Source of the DNA: Astropecten irregularis
Taxonomy: Eukaryota; Echinodermata; Asteroidea; Paxillosida; Astropectinidae
Direction: 5' to 3'
DNA length: 64,000 nucleotides
Assembly: GCA_963971285.1 (NCBI GenBank)
Contig: OZ020248.1
Coordinates: forward strand, 13,826,001 to 13,890,000
A model generated the notes under the pieces. That model was not told where the DNA came from, made no database searches, and saw only the letters and a list, made by a program, of their open reading frames with translations. Each line of letters begins with the position of its first letter. Positions within the stretch are counted from its first letter, which is position 1. Below are positions 57,387-64,000 of the stretch, one piece after another. The position numbers were made by a program, and so were the translations under genes.

Positions 57387-58173
57387 TAAGGATAGGCATA
57401 CTGACTGCAGAGATTTTCAAGAACACACAAACAGTCTTGACACAAAAATCAACACGTTCATGAATATTTGTGAGCATCATGAAGTCATTTATTGATAGTA
57501 ATTATTCTATGAACACAATTTGTTATACACAAATAGATAACTTTGAAGAAATGGGTAATACATGTACATCTATACAATCCTGATGATTTGATGTGTGTCT
57601 CAAGCTAATGCTATAACAGCATGTGGTATCTTTGCCATTGGTCTGTTCAGAGAATGAAGCTGAACATGTCGTGAATTCAATGCATTACTTTCGAGAAACA
57701 CAATATTAAAGCCCTTTCTACAAATAGTGATGACCCATTTTGTGTGTTGTTATGGTTGTCACCAAGGATAAAGCTGAAATTTAAAGGTTCCAGGCCTTGA
57801 ATTTGGTTTTGAAAGGGGCAAGGCCACTTTTCCATTGCAAGGGGCACTTCCATTGGAAAATCATAATGTCTATGAAAATATTTGAAGGGGCACCAAGGCC
57901 AAGAACCAGGGCAACGAAGGCCATAGCCTCCGTTAAATTGAAGGCTTGAAGTTCCTATACTTTTGTACAGAGCAGATGTACAAAACAGCTGAAAGTCTAA
58001 GTTAAAATCTGAACCAAAAAAATCGGAATTCAGATTAAAATCTGAAGTTTCACATCCCTGGGTTATGTGGAATGATAGAATGGGTAGGACCTATGATGAG
58101 AAATCCTGCATCATTTATCTTTATTTCAATATTTAAAGTTTTCAAGAATACACAAAATCCTGCAGTAATGGTA
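57387..58173. other. intergenic stretch between FAM227 and IFT140
   Basis: 57780-57960 repeats AAGGGGCAAGGCCACTT-type words. No gene seen. Confidence 0.5.
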
Positions 58174-58538
58174 TTAAAGGTAATATCATACTTTGGTTTT
58201 TATCAAAGAAATACAGATTCATGGGCAAAAAAATCAAGACAGATACAGTAACAGTCATCTGTGAAAATTTCAGTCCCATACGGTGCCCACTTTTTGAGAA
58301 AACAGTGAAAAACAGCCACAGTATTTCTTAAGTCTTTTCTCTTTTATTTTTGATCTTTTAAAAGATCAAAAAGATTTTCGGTCGTTGTTTTACTAATTTC
58401 TGGATAAATACACCATTTCAGGCGGACAAATTTTGAACGGTATATTTTACCACCACTATCTTCATACCCTGTAAGTTCTACGTAAATCTGTGAACATTTC
58501 TGTTTTGGCTCCTTACCAAAGTATGATACTACCTTTAA
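58174..58538 (+). mobile_element. T1-A element
   Basis: TTAAAGGTAATATCATAC to GTATGATACTACCTTTAA, complete, with GATCTTTTAAAAGATC centre. Confidence 0.86.
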
Positions 58539-59769
58539 ACTGAATGATCTAACACATTCCTATTACATATGTCAAGCAAAGTGCTGTACATATGTAGTAT
58601 ACAAAACACAATATACACACTCATTCATTCTACACAAAATAGACAAAATATGTACAGTTTTAAAATAACTTGACTGTTAATAACGTACAACAATCTCTGA
58701 TCAAATTCTTGTAGTATCTAGTACTTCTCATTCATTAAACTTAATGTGAATACAAAAATGATTGAATAGAGTCATTTGGCTTTGAATGACAATTTGGTCA
58801 TTTCAAAATGCAGATCCTTTCAAAGGAAATGTCAAGGTTTAAATTAAGCCAAAACAAAAAAATGAGTTCAGTTCTGGCTTACAATGAATAGTTGAATACA
58901 AGCATCTGAATATGTAATATGCAAAAACTAAATCATGATAACTGTGAAAAACACACAACTTGTTTCCTTAGTGCTCAGACAAAACGTTACTAGTTCAAAT
59001 AGTATAAACAAATTTTAAGCCACAAAGGGAAGGCTTAATGTTTGTGTCATGTCAAAACTGAATGGCTTTGGATATATGCGCTTGAACTTCATTACAACTA
59101 GACTAGCTTTTATTAGTTTTTTTTTTAACTGACTGCCAAAAAACCTCAACAGATTTTGTAGCAAAGGCATCAAATGAAATGTTATATTTCTACAAGCTTG
59201 TAAAATGAGCAAGAAATCATTTCAAATCCACCTAAAACCTGGCAATGCAGCTTGAAGACAAAAACCAACAGTTTCTTGACCTCATTGTTAAAATTGCCCT
59301 TTGTTCTTTATTCTTTTTGTGGTTCTTGTTTCTGCTGTTCAGATAAAACAACGACCTGTTGTACTACAAGGACGTTATAAAGCTGGTCCCAGTCAAATTT
59401 TTAAACTGATGTTGCACAGGCTAGGTATAGGTGAACTAAATGAACACTCTCCGAAGAGCAGAATTGAAATCGCTCCCATTTGAACCAGAATCACTTTCCT
59501 GGGTTTGAAATTTCTAGGGAACGTTCTCTTTGCGACGGATAAGTATACCTTGGAAATTCCTCCTTTTTTTCAGTTAATTCCAAATACCAGTTTTGTGAAG
59601 ACCTTGTGGAGACCTATACACCTTTATAATGTCCCTGTGGAGACATATTCAACCTATTGTGCTTGTTCTTCACAAGGCACATGATATGCGTTCACAAGAA
59701 CAAAGCCATGGCCCATGTCTCCACAAGGATACAAACTTGGGTATACATATGTACTATTCTGTATCAACC
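58539..59769. other. intergenic stretch
   Basis: No supported gene; only short open frames. No convincing polyadenylation signal for IFT140 was found close to its stop. Confidence 0.5.
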
Positions 59770-60038
59770 ATTACTATACCTCATAAATATTCATGACCTA
59801 GAGCCAAATCCTAATTGGTCAATTCTTGATTGCATGCTAGTGGATATATTTGCTGATCACCAGCGAGTAGGCCGGGGAATCTCCGAAGGAACTGTTACAC
59901 ATGTAACATCTCACTGCTAGTTTGCAGTGCCTGCACGTACGTTAACTTCTCCCTACATGAATTTCACGAAAACAAACATTTTACTGCACTTTTCGACAAA
60001 AAAGTGGACAATAAAAAATATTTATGAGGTATAGTAAA
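59770..60038. mobile_element. TIR element downstream of IFT140
   Basis: TTACTATACCTCATAAATAT at the left and ATATTTATGAGGTATAGTAA at the right are exact inverted ends, about 269 bp apart. Confidence 0.82.
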
Positions 60039-60225
60039 ACAAAAATCACATGACTTATTTTGGGTGGACAGTCGATTCTAGCTGCCAAGGTTAATCTCGG
60101 GTTGTAAATTTGTCAACTCCCAACCAAATTTGCCCATCATAGGAATATGATTGATGTTTACTGAGCATCAAACCGTAAGTTTAGAAACCAGTTATTAAGT
60201 CTGTATCTACCATTTCTTGATGAAT

Positions 60226-64000
<3,775 letters not shown>

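Overview
This is a gene-poor, repeat-dense stretch of animal nuclear DNA. Coding sequence sits in short exons with GT-AG introns, and conserved metazoan genes are recognisable. The large number of small inverted-repeat elements and tRNA-like SINEs, the ACATGT and TAGGCCTA micro-motifs and the repeat content suggest a marine invertebrate deuterostome, most likely an echinoderm. That placement is inference; the sequence contains no marker that proves the species.

Three protein genes can be supported. At the left (minus strand, 4227-5324) are the first two coding exons of FOXRED2, an ER-luminal FAD-dependent oxidoreductase; the rest of the gene presumably lies beyond the left edge. From 35950 to 56085 (plus strand) is a complete 12-exon gene of the FAM227 family (FWWh domain). 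Its reconstructed 653-residue reading frame keeps phase across all 11 introns. From 64000 down to 60226 (minus strand) are the last four exons of IFT140, an intraflagellar transport complex A subunit. FAM227 and IFT140 are convergent, about 4.1 kb apart. IFT140 is a core ciliary gene and FAM227 is poorly characterised, so a shared ciliary setting is possible but unproven.

The most striking gene-level observation is that two of the FAM227 introns look U12-dependent. Intron 9 (50850-51993) is an AT-AC intron with a textbook ATATCCTTT donor, a TCCTTAAC branch site and an AC acceptor; no U2-type junction rescues the frame there. Intron 1 (36071-37804) starts GTATCCTTA and has a TTCTTAAC branch-site match.

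About 30 kb between FOXRED2 and FAM227 (5.4-35.9 kb) holds no gene I can support and is built from mobile elements. The dominant family, called T1 here, is a ~370-bp element with AGGTAGTATCATACTTTGG ends flanked by TTAA. I count about 33 full or partial copies across the window, inside introns and in the FAM227 3' region too. T1 is modular: one arm is shared by all copies, and the other arm comes in at least two unrelated versions (A and B). Other families include a ~240-bp GGGGCCAATTTCA element, a CRE-containing AGCGCTCCGCAC element, a pogo-like CAGTGGAA element, a second TTAA-flanked family, a tRNA-derived SINE, a second SINE, a CR1/L2-like LINE tail, and many single foldback elements. A perfect palindrome at 22700-23117 has 206-bp arms that are identical by eye around a 6-nt loop. 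Many elements are nested, so the order of insertions can be read directly.
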